Part shown: piece after piece, positions 1 to 8,087 of the stretch
Numbering within the stretch: position 1 is the stretch's first letter
How the letters are laid out: each line of letters opens with the position of its first letter
Source: Fidelibacterota bacterium
GTDB taxonomy: Bacteria > Marinisomatota > Marinisomatia > Marinisomatales > UBA1611
Reading direction: 5' to 3'
Assembly (NCBI GenBank): GCA_002718285.1
Contig: PBAR01000028.1
Coordinates: 1-64,000 of the forward strand
Length of the DNA stretch: 64,000 bases
Program-made: the position numbers and the translations under genes
Notes under the pieces: model-generated
What the model was told of the DNA's origin: nothing
Database searches by the model: none
The model's input: only the letters and a program-made list of their open reading frames with translations

Positions 1-317
1 CCATGAATAAGTGCAAAAACTGCTATAGCAATTAGTGTCCCCATTGAAGATGCTTTTATAATATTGATCAAATCTGAAATGCTTGTGTATCTCCACATAC
101 CTCGATAAAGGCCAAATGCAGCAAATGATGTGAGCTTTGTAAATAAAAGTATAGGTATATAATGTCTAAAAAGGCCGAATACTTCAGGAGGAATTCTGAA
201 ATCAAAGCGCAGCAAGAACGCTCCAATCAATGAAATTGGAATTAATAAGATATCTACAGAAATAAATCTGATAGTAAATCTTCCGCCAGAATTAGTTTTT
301 GTTTCACCTCGGTTCAT
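1..317 (-). CDS. FlaA1/CapD-type nucleotide-sugar 4,6-dehydratase, N-terminal part (cut by window edge)
   Basis: Only the first 105 codons lie in the window; the stop is beyond position 1. Reading from the ATG at 317-315 there is no stop. The protein begins with a hydrophilic stretch, then hydrophobic segments (about residues 18-36 and 50-70), and then the motif LYRGMWRYTSISDL at residues 69-82. That motif is a hallmark of the membrane part of the FlaA1/CapD/PglF family, which dehydrates UDP-GlcNAc to a 4-keto-6-deoxy sugar. The NAD-binding catalytic domain is not visible. Being last in an operon that also holds PglE-, PglD- and PglC-like genes, it would supply the first step of a bacillosamine-type pathway. 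Family is clear; substrate is inferred. Confidence 0.85.
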   Translation of the reverse strand, partial: MNRGETKTNSGGRFTIRFISVDILLIPISLIGAFLLRFDFRIPPEVFGLFRHYIPILLFTKLTSFAAFGLYRGMWRYTSISDLINIIKASSMGTLIAIAVFALIH

Positions 318-376
318 ATAAAAATAATTATTTATTTATTTAGCTATAGTTTAATATATGCTTAGGGATATTCAAT

Positions 377-390
377 GTGATATTTATCAC
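377..390. promoter_or_regulatory. 14-bp palindrome between the glycosyltransferase-like gene and the FlaA1-like gene
   Basis: GTGATA-TT-TATCAC is an inverted repeat with 6-bp arms in the 89-bp gap 318-406. It lies about 60 bp upstream of the FlaA1-like ATG. It could be an operator half-site pair or a chance palindrome in AT-rich DNA; there is no T-tract to make it a terminator. Confidence 0.2.
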
Positions 391-406
391 TATAGAATTA
401 TAAGAT

Positions 407-1162
407 TTATCCCCTTAAATATAGTCTTAAACTATTAGGCAATTTGTTGAAAAGTATTGATCTAAATTTTTGAAATGAATAGTTGTATTCTTCTCTTAAA
501 GTCATTATTGGCCTTGATAAAACCTTATTATTCAAGTCATAATTGTTGTTTTTCTTTACAATTGATCTACGCCATTTACCTTTAATTATTCCATTTTTAT
601 ATGAAATAAAATCATTATATACAGCATAAAATCCATCATATTTATATGCTCTTTTTGACCCACTTATTTCAAAATCCCAAGCTGACTCTCCCTCTTTTAA
701 CAAATCTTTCAAAACAGATTTTTTCCAAATACATGGCATTGTTGAAGTTTTATAAGGCGTAATCTTAGGAATTTCTCCTATTAGGTCATCAAAATAATTG
801 GGTTTATTAGAAATACACAATCTCAAATAATTCGGATTATTTTGATTGACCCAATTGGATATTTGATTAAAATAATTATTAGATATTTTATTCTTTAAAA
901 ATAAATCCTCGAGTAAGATCAATATATAATCATTTTTTATATCCTTAAGCCCCCGTAATAGATTATCTGACCATGATATATCTTCGCCAACTTTTATAGT
1001 ATTTACTTGATGAGAATCATAAGATTTCTTGTTTGAAAGAAGATTTAATTTTAATGGGCAATTTGTCCATTGCTTATGAAATGATTTAAAAAAGACATCC
1101 CATACATCTGAGTAAGCATCGCAGGAAATTACTAAAATATCTAAGTTATGATTTTTAGGCAA
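407..1162 (-). CDS. Putative glycosyltransferase-like protein of unknown family
   Basis: A 251-residue soluble protein with no signal peptide. The N-terminus (residues 8-14, LDILVIS) looks like the first strand of a GT-A fold, and a hydrophobic strand followed by acidic residues (ILILLEDLF, about residues 80-88) could stand in for a metal-binding DxD region. A WDFE motif occurs near residue 163. I do not recognise a named family; the assignment rests on this fold impression and on the neighbourhood. The start is a TTG at 1162, chosen because an in-frame stop lies two codons upstream and the first predicted strand begins immediately after. It follows gmd by 7 bp, so it is probably co-translated with it. 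Confidence 0.5.
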   Translation of the reverse strand: MPKNHNLDILVISCDAYSDVWDVFFKSFHKQWTNCPLKLNLLSNKKSYDSHQVNTIKVGEDISWSDNLLRGLKDIKNDYILILLEDLFLKNKISNNYFNQISNWVNQNNPNYLRLCISNKPNYFDDLIGEIPKITPYKTSTMPCIWKKSVLKDLLKEGESAWDFEISGSKRAYKYDGFYAVYNDFISYKNGIIKGKWRRSIVKKNNNYDLNNKVLSRPIMTLREEYNYSFQKFRSILFNKLPNSLRLYLRG

Positions 1163-1169
1163 TGATTAA

Positions 1170-2147
1170 TTATTTATAAATTTTTTCCCAATGCTCAATC
1201 ATCTCATCCATGAGCATTTCAAATGTATATTCAGGTTCCCAGTTAAATGTTTTTCTCAGTTTAGTAGCGTCACCCCTCAAATACGGCAACTCTTCTGCTC
1301 TCATGAAACGTTCATCCTGAACAACATATGATTTATAGTCTAAATCTAACTTTTTGAAAACATAATCACACATTTCACGGACTGAATGAGTGATTCCTGT
1401 GGCACAAACAAAATCATCAGGCTCGGAATGATTAATAATCATATGCATTGCTCGCACATAATCCTTTGAATGCCCCCAATCCCTAGATGAATCTAGATTA
1501 CCAAGGGCAAGTTGTTTTTGTATCCCTTTTTTTATTCGTACGGCAGCTTTAACAACTTTGTTAGTGACAAAATTTGAACCTCTTCTAGGTGATTCATGGT
1601 TAAATAAGATCCCATTGACTGCAAATAAATCATAGGCATATCTATAATGTTTAACGATGTTATATCCAAATACCTTACTACAGCCATAAGGACTAGTTGG
1701 GCTCATCTTTGTTGTTTCTCTTTGATAACCATCTTGATCAACCGATCTACCAAACATCTCTGAAGAAGATGCTTGGTAAAATCTTGCCCCTGGACAATTA
1801 TTTCTATATGCTTCCAAAATATTTAGTACCCCTAGAGCATTTGTTTGAACAGTAAACTGAGGAATTTCCATGCTAATTCTAACATGGCTTTGTGCTGCAA
1901 TATTATAAATTTCATCAGGCTTTATATTTCGTATCATCCTTTCTAATGAGCTAACATCCAATAAGTCTCCATATTCAGTTTCAACTCCATTCCCAACTAA
2001 ATGATCAATTCTACTCTCCTGATGTTCAGCAATTGAGTTGCGTCGGATAATCCCATATACTTTATAATCTTTAACCAGCAAATATTCAGCAAGATAACTT
2101 CCATCTTGTCCATTTATTCCAGTTATAAATGCTTTTTTCTTATTCAT
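1170..2147 (-). CDS. gmd: GDP-mannose 4,6-dehydratase
   Basis: Converts GDP-D-mannose to GDP-4-keto-6-deoxy-D-mannose in the cytoplasm, the branch point for fucose, rhamnose, perosamine and colitose. It is an extended short-chain dehydrogenase of 325 residues, close to the usual length. The NADP-binding motif GINGQDG is at residues 10-16, the catalytic region SSSE at 127-130, and the YxxxK pair at Y154 and K158. The segment with NHESPRRG near residue 183 is typical of Gmd. ATG start at 2147, overlapping the stop of the upstream short PLP gene by 4 nt. No GDP-fucose synthase (Fcl) or Rmd follows in the window, so the fate of the keto sugar is open. Confidence 0.95.
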   Translation of the reverse strand: MNKKKAFITGINGQDGSYLAEYLLVKDYKVYGIIRRNSIAEHQESRIDHLVGNGVETEYGDLLDVSSLERMIRNIKPDEIYNIAAQSHVRISMEIPQFTVQTNALGVLNILEAYRNNCPGARFYQASSSEMFGRSVDQDGYQRETTKMSPTSPYGCSKVFGYNIVKHYRYAYDLFAVNGILFNHESPRRGSNFVTNKVVKAAVRIKKGIQKQLALGNLDSSRDWGHSKDYVRAMHMIINHSEPDDFVCATGITHSVREMCDYVFKKLDLDYKSYVVQDERFMRAEELPYLRGDATKLRKTFNWEPEYTFEMLMDEMIEHWEKIYK

Positions 2148-2734
2148 TTAAATATATCCATTTTACGAAGATCCGGCCAATCTTCCATTTTCCATTTTCG
2201 CGGCTCAGTTTCAATTGCCTCTGGTAATTTTTCGAGCCCTAGTTGAGCAGTTTCTGGCGTCATATAATAGTGATATCCAACCGTTCTAATATTTTGATCT
2301 CTCCATGGTATATTTGGCTCTCTGCCATCATATGACATACGTTTTAGTTCATCCCTAACTTTTTTTTTGTCAGTTAGAATCATACCTCCTCTACCAAGAC
2401 TTAAATGTTTTTGATACTGAAAGCTCAAACACATTAAAGTTCCAGAAATATAACTATCCCTCTTCCACAAAACAGCTGCATCAATAATGTTTGTCCCACC
2501 TAAATAATAATAATCAACCCAATTTTCATCTTTCCATTCTAAATCTATACCAATTTTATTTGCTAGGAAAGCAATTGAAAGATATGTGCGTTCTGGAATA
2601 ACAATCTTTTTTACTTCATTATATCTCAAACATAGTTCAATTGAATGAGTGCAAGAATCAACTGCAACAGCATAAGGTGAACCATAGAAATCGGCAATTG
2701 CATTTTCAAAATCTTTAATAACTTTGAAACTCAT
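2144..2734 (-). CDS. Half-length DegT/DnrJ/EryC1/StrS-type PLP protein
   Basis: A 196-residue protein that aligns by motif with the large domain of DegT-family sugar aminotransferases, which normally have about 370-400 residues. VDSCTHSIELCL (25-36) matches the phosphate-binding region, PERTYLSIAFLANKIG (47-62) the following helix, IIDAA (83-87) supplies the Asp that pairs with the pyridine nitrogen, and SFQYQKHLSLGRGG (104-117) carries the Schiff-base Lys as K109. The segment between these motifs is shortened and the C-terminal small domain is missing. Because the key residues are intact it is probably not simple decay. It overlaps gmd by 4 nt, so GDP-4-keto-6-deoxymannose is a reasonable substrate guess. 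Function unproven. Confidence 0.7.
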   Translation of the reverse strand: MSFKVIKDFENAIADFYGSPYAVAVDSCTHSIELCLRYNEVKKIVIPERTYLSIAFLANKIGIDLEWKDENWVDYYYLGGTNIIDAAVLWKRDSYISGTLMCLSFQYQKHLSLGRGGMILTDKKKVRDELKRMSYDGREPNIPWRDQNIRTVGYHYYMTPETAQLGLEKLPEAIETEPRKWKMEDWPDLRKMDIFK

Positions 2735-2746
2735 TAATAACTTTTT

Positions 2747-3178
2747 TTATTTTTCATCTAGAAGAACTTTATCATTTTTTGGCCCTTTGTAAGGACCAGT
2801 TTTATATTCATAGACTAATGTATCTTCTTTCAAAATTGTATAAGAGTGGCCTCCTGCCAATGTTATACTGCAATCTCCAACTTTCAGCACAGGCTCTTTC
2901 AATAACCTACCATCTATATCAAAAAAACTACATTTTACCATTCCTTTAATTATAACCCAAGATTCTTGTGCTATAACTTTTTTCTCTCCGTCTTTCCAAA
3001 TATGTTGATGAGGAAGAAAGGTTTTACCTTTTTGCATTTTCAGAGCTGACAATTGAATAAATTCATGTGGATCAATAATGTCTTGCCTATGTCCATCTTG
3101 AATATTATAAAATTCATTTGCTCGATGGACAATATGTAAAATCTTATTTGGCTTTATTTTAGAATATATTATTTCCAC
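2747..3178 (-). CDS. Cupin-fold protein
   Basis: 143 residues forming a single cupin domain. Motif 1 is G51-x5-H57-x-H59 ... E72-x6-G79, and motif 2 is G101-D ... GGH111, so a metal site of three His and one Glu is plausible. Related small cupins in polysaccharide loci act as sugar isomerases or epimerases, or remain uncharacterised (WbuC-like). I cannot tell which applies here. The start is GTG at 3178; it lies between the PglE-like aminotransferase and the short DegT protein with gaps of 12-13 bp, indicating the same transcript. Confidence 0.7.
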   Translation of the reverse strand: MEIIYSKIKPNKILHIVHRANEFYNIQDGHRQDIIDPHEFIQLSALKMQKGKTFLPHQHIWKDGEKKVIAQESWVIIKGMVKCSFFDIDGRLLKEPVLKVGDCSITLAGGHSYTILKEDTLVYEYKTGPYKGPKNDKVLLDEK

Positions 3179-3191
3179 AGCTCACATTACC

Positions 3192-4328
3192 CTATTTATT
3201 ATCATTTATTTCCTTATTTAAAATATCAATTATTCTATCCATATCATTATTTGTCAAACTTGATCCAGAAGGCAAACATAGACCATGTTCAAATAAATTT
3301 TTTGACAATGGATTTAAAGAACTATGACAAAATGGAGTACCAGAAAATATTGGTTGTAGATGCATTGGTTTCCAAATAGGTCTTGTTTCTATATTTTCTT
3401 TTTTAAAGGAATGAATAATCTTTTCGATTTGATCATGTGATTTATCTTTTAACAATATAACAGATAACCATCTCGATGATCTTCCATTATCAATTTCTGG
3501 CATAAAGTTAAGATTTTTAATTTTTTTGAGATTATTATAGTAATATTCAAAAATATTACGCCTTTTATCAACATAACTATTTAAACTTTTTAACTGTGCC
3601 CGTCCTATTCCAGCTAAAATATTGCTCATCCTATAGTTATACCCAATTTGTAGATGTTCATAGTGGATTGTTTGTTCTCTTGACTGCGTAGCAAGCTTTT
3701 TAGCTTTCTTAATATAGTCCTTGTTATTTGATAAAAGCATTCCCCCTCCAGAAGTCGTAATAATCTTATTACCATTAAATGAAAGAATAGACATATCGCC
3801 AAATGATCCACATTTTCTATTGCTATACTCAGCACCAAGACTTTCAGCAGCATCTTCAATTATTGGCGTGTTAAAATTATCACAAATTTTAGAAATAGAA
3901 TTATAATCTGCACTTTGACCGTATAGGTCAGTAACAATAATAGCTTTGGGATTATATTTGTCAAATGCCATCTCCAAAGATTTTGGACACATATTCCAAG
4001 ATGATTTTTCAGAATCAATAAAAACAGGTTTTGCGTCTAAATATTTTATCGCGTTTACAGTTGCAACAAATGTTAAATCTGAACAAAAAACATAATCACC
4101 ACTTTTTACTCCAAGTATTATTAATGCCAAGTGTAATGCGGCAGTTCCCGATGACAATGCTGCTGCATAATCTATACCAATGTAGTCTGATATTTCTTTT
4201 TCAAATTTATCTACATGTGGCCCCAAAGGAGCTATCCAGTTTGAATCAATTGCATCTTCAATAAATTTAATTTCTTCACCACTTAAATGAGGAGGAGATA
4301 AATAGATAGTTTGTTTTTGATTATTCAA
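3192..4328 (-). CDS. pglE: PglE-like UDP-4-keto-6-deoxy-GlcNAc aminotransferase
   Basis: A full-length (378 residue) DegT/DnrJ/EryC1/StrS aminotransferase. The N-terminal LSPPHLSGEE (10-19) followed by DSNWIAPLGP (28-37) is typical of the PglE/UDP-4-amino-4,6-dideoxy-GlcNAc branch. IIEDAAESLGA (156-166) carries the pyridine-binding D159, and SFNGNKIITTSGGG (183-196) carries the Schiff-base K188. It would transfer an amino group from glutamate to C4 of the 4-keto sugar, ahead of PglD-like N-acetylation. The start is a TTG at 4328, since no ATG fits before the conserved N-terminus. Neighbouring PglD-, PglC- and FlaA1-like genes support the role. Confidence 0.88.
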   Translation of the reverse strand: MNNQKQTIYLSPPHLSGEEIKFIEDAIDSNWIAPLGPHVDKFEKEISDYIGIDYAAALSSGTAALHLALIILGVKSGDYVFCSDLTFVATVNAIKYLDAKPVFIDSEKSSWNMCPKSLEMAFDKYNPKAIIVTDLYGQSADYNSISKICDNFNTPIIEDAAESLGAEYSNRKCGSFGDMSILSFNGNKIITTSGGGMLLSNNKDYIKKAKKLATQSREQTIHYEHLQIGYNYRMSNILAGIGRAQLKSLNSYVDKRRNIFEYYYNNLKKIKNLNFMPEIDNGRSSRWLSVILLKDKSHDQIEKIIHSFKKENIETRPIWKPMHLQPIFSGTPFCHSSLNPLSKNLFEHGLCLPSGSSLTNNDMDRIIDILNKEINDNK

Positions 4329-4342
4329 ATGCTTAACTATCC

Positions 4343-5845
4343 CTAATGAACTTTAGGATCGGTATTTATTTTTGGTTCAAATTCCATTTGATTTAAAATA
4401 TCTTTCTCAAGATCAATCCCCGTTGCTATTTCAATTAATATAACTTGACCATTTTTTATTTCAAAAACACATCGTTCTGTTATAATTATAATTTGATGTC
4501 CATGCTCTTTTTGAAGTTTTGGAGAAAAGGTAATTTCATCAACAGCTTTAACAGCTTTAATTATTTCCCCTTCATTATTGATTGATAATCCATCATTATC
4601 TATTGATATTTCAAGCCCTTTTGCTGTAAATGCGCCCACGAATAATAATTTCTTTACTCTATGACAGATATCTATGTATCCTCCGCAACCAAAATAATCA
4701 TCTCCTAGTACACTTACATTTATATTTCCTAAAGAATCAAACTGGGCAAAACTTAAAATTGCCATGTCTATATGACCTCCATTAAAACCCACAAATTGAT
4801 TATCTTGACTTAGGAATGCACTAGGGTCAAAAGCAACTCCAAAATCAGGTCTTCTCTCAGGAATACCTCCAATTACCCCTGACTCCATAAAAGTTAATAC
4901 ATCATTAAATTTTTCGGGAGATTGTCGAGCGTAAACACCAACTATTTCTGGAACTCCTTGCCCTAAAATAACATTTGATTTGGGAGATAATTCTTTTAAA
5001 GCACGTAAACCTATTTGTTGTTTATATAATGGATCATGATTACTTATTATCTCATAATTATAATCGCCATTAGATAACAAGCCTTTATGTATAGCATATT
5101 TATTTGTATGACGATGATCATTTTCTATATCATTTGTTAAAATAAAACTGTCAACTAAATGAGATGGTAGATCAATATTATTTGGAGATAGTTTGTCTTT
5201 TGAAACCTCTGATACTTGAACAAAAACTTTCCCCCCAGATGATCGCGCAGCTTGTGCCATAGATAAATATTCAGTTTTTACTGGTTCATTAATCATTGAG
5301 ATATTACCAAATTGATCAGCTATAGAACCCCTAATAAGAGTCGCTTCAACAAGTTGCGATTTATAAAACAAATATTTTACGCCATTTATTGAAATTATAT
5401 CAATAACATCTTCAGTAGTTTTACTATTAAGCTTCCCACCATTAAGTCTCGGATCAACATAGGTATTCTTTCCAACTGTTGAAATTAGACCTGGACTTCC
5501 ACGACCGATCTCTCTAAACAACAATGATAGTTGACCCTGAGGAAGTGAATAACCAGCAATCTTATTTTCTTGAACTAATTTTCTAATTTCAGGAATAGAT
5601 CCATAATAACTACCATAGGAACAAGAAAGTAAATCAGGATGAGCCAAATGATCTAACCCAGGATCTGTGGCAGAACTTGTAAACATGATAGTTAACCCAT
5701 TTGGTTCACCTGTTTTATCAAATTCTTTTCTTATAAGACGAAGCAATAATTGTGGTGTGCCAGACCAACGAAATCCAGTTACAGCAAGACTCTTAACTGG
5801 GCGAATTTGATTGCGGAATTCTTTATTAGTTATTTGCTTATTCAT
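4343..5845 (-). CDS. Family I CoA-transferase (acetate/propionate CoA-transferase-like)
   Basis: 500 residues, matching single-chain fused alpha-beta CoA-transferases of the YdiF/propionate CoA-transferase type. The alpha half begins with TGFRWSGTP (23-31). The beta half carries the catalytic glutamate motif MESGVIGG (320-327), where E321 would form the glutamyl-CoA thioester. Such enzymes move CoA between carboxylic acids in central or fermentative metabolism and are not usual in polysaccharide loci. Here it sits 14-20 bp from the PglE- and PglD-like genes on the same strand, which suggests it supplies an acyl-CoA for N-acylation of the amino sugar; that is inference. ATG start at 5845. Confidence 0.85.
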   Translation of the reverse strand: MNKQITNKEFRNQIRPVKSLAVTGFRWSGTPQLLLRLIRKEFDKTGEPNGLTIMFTSSATDPGLDHLAHPDLLSCSYGSYYGSIPEIRKLVQENKIAGYSLPQGQLSLLFREIGRGSPGLISTVGKNTYVDPRLNGGKLNSKTTEDVIDIISINGVKYLFYKSQLVEATLIRGSIADQFGNISMINEPVKTEYLSMAQAARSSGGKVFVQVSEVSKDKLSPNNIDLPSHLVDSFILTNDIENDHRHTNKYAIHKGLLSNGDYNYEIISNHDPLYKQQIGLRALKELSPKSNVILGQGVPEIVGVYARQSPEKFNDVLTFMESGVIGGIPERRPDFGVAFDPSAFLSQDNQFVGFNGGHIDMAILSFAQFDSLGNINVSVLGDDYFGCGGYIDICHRVKKLLFVGAFTAKGLEISIDNDGLSINNEGEIIKAVKAVDEITFSPKLQKEHGHQIIIITERCVFEIKNGQVILIEIATGIDLEKDILNQMEFEPKINTDPKVH

Positions 5846-5865
5846 TATTTTCGAAAGTTGAATAT

Positions 5866-6495
5866 TTATTTTATTGATTTTGCAGGTACACCAACAACTA
5901 CATCCCCTGGATCAACATCTTTTACAACTGCTGCTCCTACACCAATAACTGAACCTTCACCCAGTTTAACTCCAGGTTTTATACAGGCACCTACTCCAAT
6001 AGAGACATAATCTTCTACTACAACAGAACCTCCAAATGAAACATTTCCACCAACTAAAACATGATTCCCAATAGAATTATGGTGACCAATCAATGCATCT
6101 CCACCTAAAAAAACATTATTTCCAATAATGCTTTTCGTATGAATTGCTGTTCCCATCTCAATTATAACATTATCGCCATATGTTACTTTAGTATCAATAA
6201 GAGCCTGTGGATGAACAATTGATATCATCTCAAAGCCTTTGCCCTTTAATAACGAATACTTCTCTGAGCGAACTTTATTATTTCCAATTGATGATATTGC
6301 ATGTTTGATTCCATTCTCTTTCGCAAAGTTTAGCAGATCTTCAATCTCAAATACTGGTGATTGATCAATTAATTGACCTATTTTTTCTGAATCATCATCA
6401 CCATATGCAACTATATTTAAATCTTTATGATAACTAATTACATTTGAAATCAATGATCCAAATTCACCGGCACCATATACAATTACGTTTTTCAT
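5866..6495 (-). CDS. pglD: PglD/NeuD-type sugar O- or N-acyltransferase
   Basis: A 209-residue left-handed beta-helix acyltransferase with an N-terminal nucleotide-sugar-binding Rossmann-like domain (VIVYGAGEFG, 4-13). Hexapeptide repeats run from about residue 105 to 195; the general base is expected at H138/H139 in IGHHNSIGNH, and the protein ends with the usual VGVPAK. In the bacillosamine pathway PglD acetylates the C4 amino group made by PglE using acetyl-CoA. The neighbouring CoA-transferase raises the possibility of another acyl donor. ATG start at 6495. No frameshift or missing motif seen. Confidence 0.88.
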   Translation of the reverse strand: MKNVIVYGAGEFGSLISNVISYHKDLNIVAYGDDDSEKIGQLIDQSPVFEIEDLLNFAKENGIKHAISSIGNNKVRSEKYSLLKGKGFEMISIVHPQALIDTKVTYGDNVIIEMGTAIHTKSIIGNNVFLGGDALIGHHNSIGNHVLVGGNVSFGGSVVVEDYVSIGVGACIKPGVKLGEGSVIGVGAAVVKDVDPGDVVVGVPAKSIK

Positions 6496-6550
6496 ATAAT
6501 TAATTTATCAATAAATATTTGATTTTATAGGATTCTAATTTTGAAAGAAA

Positions 6551-7441
6551 TTAAATTTCCCAAGAAGGATTAATGCTTAAGGATAATTCAAATTGATCAA
6601 TTTGATTGGTTTGATAGCTACCCAAATACGAATTGTTAAAAAAATGTTTATGTGCATTTCGATTGAATTCATCCCATGATTCATTTTCTTTTAATGGTAG
6701 TATTGGGAAAAATAATGCATTAATATTTTGTGCAGCTTTTAAATCTCCAGGCGCGTCACCTATTATTAAAATATTATCAGATTTATATTTATTTTCAGCA
6801 ACAGCTCTAAGCATTTCAGTTTTAGTACCTAATTCTTGGCCGCCAATATATAATACATTATTATCAATATTATTTTCTGACCAGTCTCGATTGAGTGCCT
6901 CGAGCGGAGTATTAGATATTACAGCAAGATCAGCATGATCTTTCAGCAAAACAATAGCCTCGATCGCGCCTCTAAGAGGTGGTAGATTAGTTATAGTCTT
7001 TTTAACCATCTGGTTAACATCTAAGCTCCACTGAAGAACTTTTTCTAATACATGCTTTTCTTTTTGAGATATTTTTGACATATTATTAATTAACGAATCA
7101 TTACTTAGAACTTCAGACTTATCAATCCATTTTTCTAAAATTGATAAATTAGGAATTTCTAAATCAAAAATTTTTATAGAATTCATCGATCGCAAATAAT
7201 TAAATGTGATCAAAAGTGCTTTAAAACGATTTGTCCCTCTGTTCATAGAATATAGGTTCACATAATTCCAGACAAGATGAATTTCATGAGTTATTGGAGC
7301 TAAATTGAATATTCGAATTAGTGATCCTACAAAACAATCCTTGTGCTTTAATTCCATTGAATTAAAAACTGTTCCATCTGAATCGATAGCTACAAAAAAA
7401 TCTTTTTTTGGAATATGTTTTTTTAAATCTTCTAAAGTCAA
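6551..7441 (-). CDS. HAD-superfamily hydrolase
   Basis: 296 residues with all HAD motifs: motif I DSDGT (20-24; nucleophile D20, acid D22), motif II in VISNTP near residue 174, a motif III lysine in TKTEML, and motif IV GDAPGD with two Asp. The helical cap between motifs I and II is large (about 150 residues), and the C-terminus carries roughly 60 extra residues after motif IV. The substrate is probably a phosphorylated sugar or intermediate, but none can be named. The start is a TTG at 7441, placed just before the helix preceding motif I. It lies between the PglD- and PglC-like genes. Confidence 0.8.
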   Translation of the reverse strand: MTLEDLKKHIPKKDFFVAIDSDGTVFNSMELKHKDCFVGSLIRIFNLAPITHEIHLVWNYVNLYSMNRGTNRFKALLITFNYLRSMNSIKIFDLEIPNLSILEKWIDKSEVLSNDSLINNMSKISQKEKHVLEKVLQWSLDVNQMVKKTITNLPPLRGAIEAIVLLKDHADLAVISNTPLEALNRDWSENNIDNNVLYIGGQELGTKTEMLRAVAENKYKSDNILIIGDAPGDLKAAQNINALFFPILPLKENESWDEFNRNAHKHFFNNSYLGSYQTNQIDQFELSLSINPSWEI

Positions 7442-7467
7442 ATTAAATTACCTAGTCTTTAAAATAA

Positions 7468-8070
7468 TTATTTATCTTTATTATTTTTAGATCCCATAAA
7501 CTCAGGCATTATTTCTTGACTTCTCCCATCAACATTTTTGCGATATGTAACTAAAAATATTGTCTTAAATATTATCATTAAATCCAATAAGAATGTTCGC
7601 TTTCTTATATAATCAATATCATAATTGAATCTCTCATCCCATGATAAACGATTCCTGCCATTAATCTGTGCTAACCCTGTTATTCCTGGTTTGATTTTCA
7701 TCCTTTTTTTTTGAAATGAGTCAAATCTAGAAAGATATTTTACTGGGAGAGGCCTAGGACCAACCAAACTCATATCGCCTTTAATCACATTAATGAGCAC
7801 AGGTAATTCATCAATGCTTGTTTTCCTTAATAGTCGCCCCCATTTTGTTAATCTAGTGATATCATGTTCTGCGCTAATAGATTCACCATTTGACATAGTT
7901 CTAAATTTAATCATTGTAAATTTAATTTCATCTTTTCCTAAACGATCATGAAAAAAAAATAATGGCAACCCTTGAAAAAACAGACTTAATAAACATACAA
8001 TAATTAATATAGGAAACAAAATAATTAATCCTAAGATACTAACAATTATATCAAATATGGTTTTTAACAC
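7468..8070 (-). CDS. pglC: PglC-like small phosphoglycosyl transferase
   Basis: Transfers a sugar-1-phosphate from a UDP-sugar to undecaprenyl phosphate, starting repeat-unit assembly at the inner membrane. 200 residues, typical of the minimal PglC type without the N-terminal membrane domain of WcaJ. One re-entrant hydrophobic segment spans residues 7-30, followed by KFRTM (55-59), the catalytic Asp-Glu dyad D87-E88 in TSIDELP, and VGPRPLP near residue 103. With PglE, PglD and a FlaA1-like gene nearby, UDP-diacetylbacillosamine or a related acyl-amino sugar is the likely substrate. Start is GTG at 8070. Confidence 0.9.
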   Translation of the reverse strand: MLKTIFDIIVSILGLIILFPILIIVCLLSLFFQGLPLFFFHDRLGKDEIKFTMIKFRTMSNGESISAEHDITRLTKWGRLLRKTSIDELPVLINVIKGDMSLVGPRPLPVKYLSRFDSFQKKRMKIKPGITGLAQINGRNRLSWDERFNYDIDYIRKRTFLLDLMIIFKTIFLVTYRKNVDGRSQEIMPEFMGSKNNKDK

Positions 8071-8078
8071 AGTATTTT

Positions 8079-8083
8079 TCCTT
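8079..8083 (-). promoter_or_regulatory. Shine-Dalgarno site for the PglC-like gene
   Basis: AAGGA on the minus strand ends 8 nt before the GTG at 8070-8068. No ATG fits before the conserved first membrane segment, so this site decides the GTG start. Confidence 0.7.
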
Positions 8084-8087
8084 ACAA

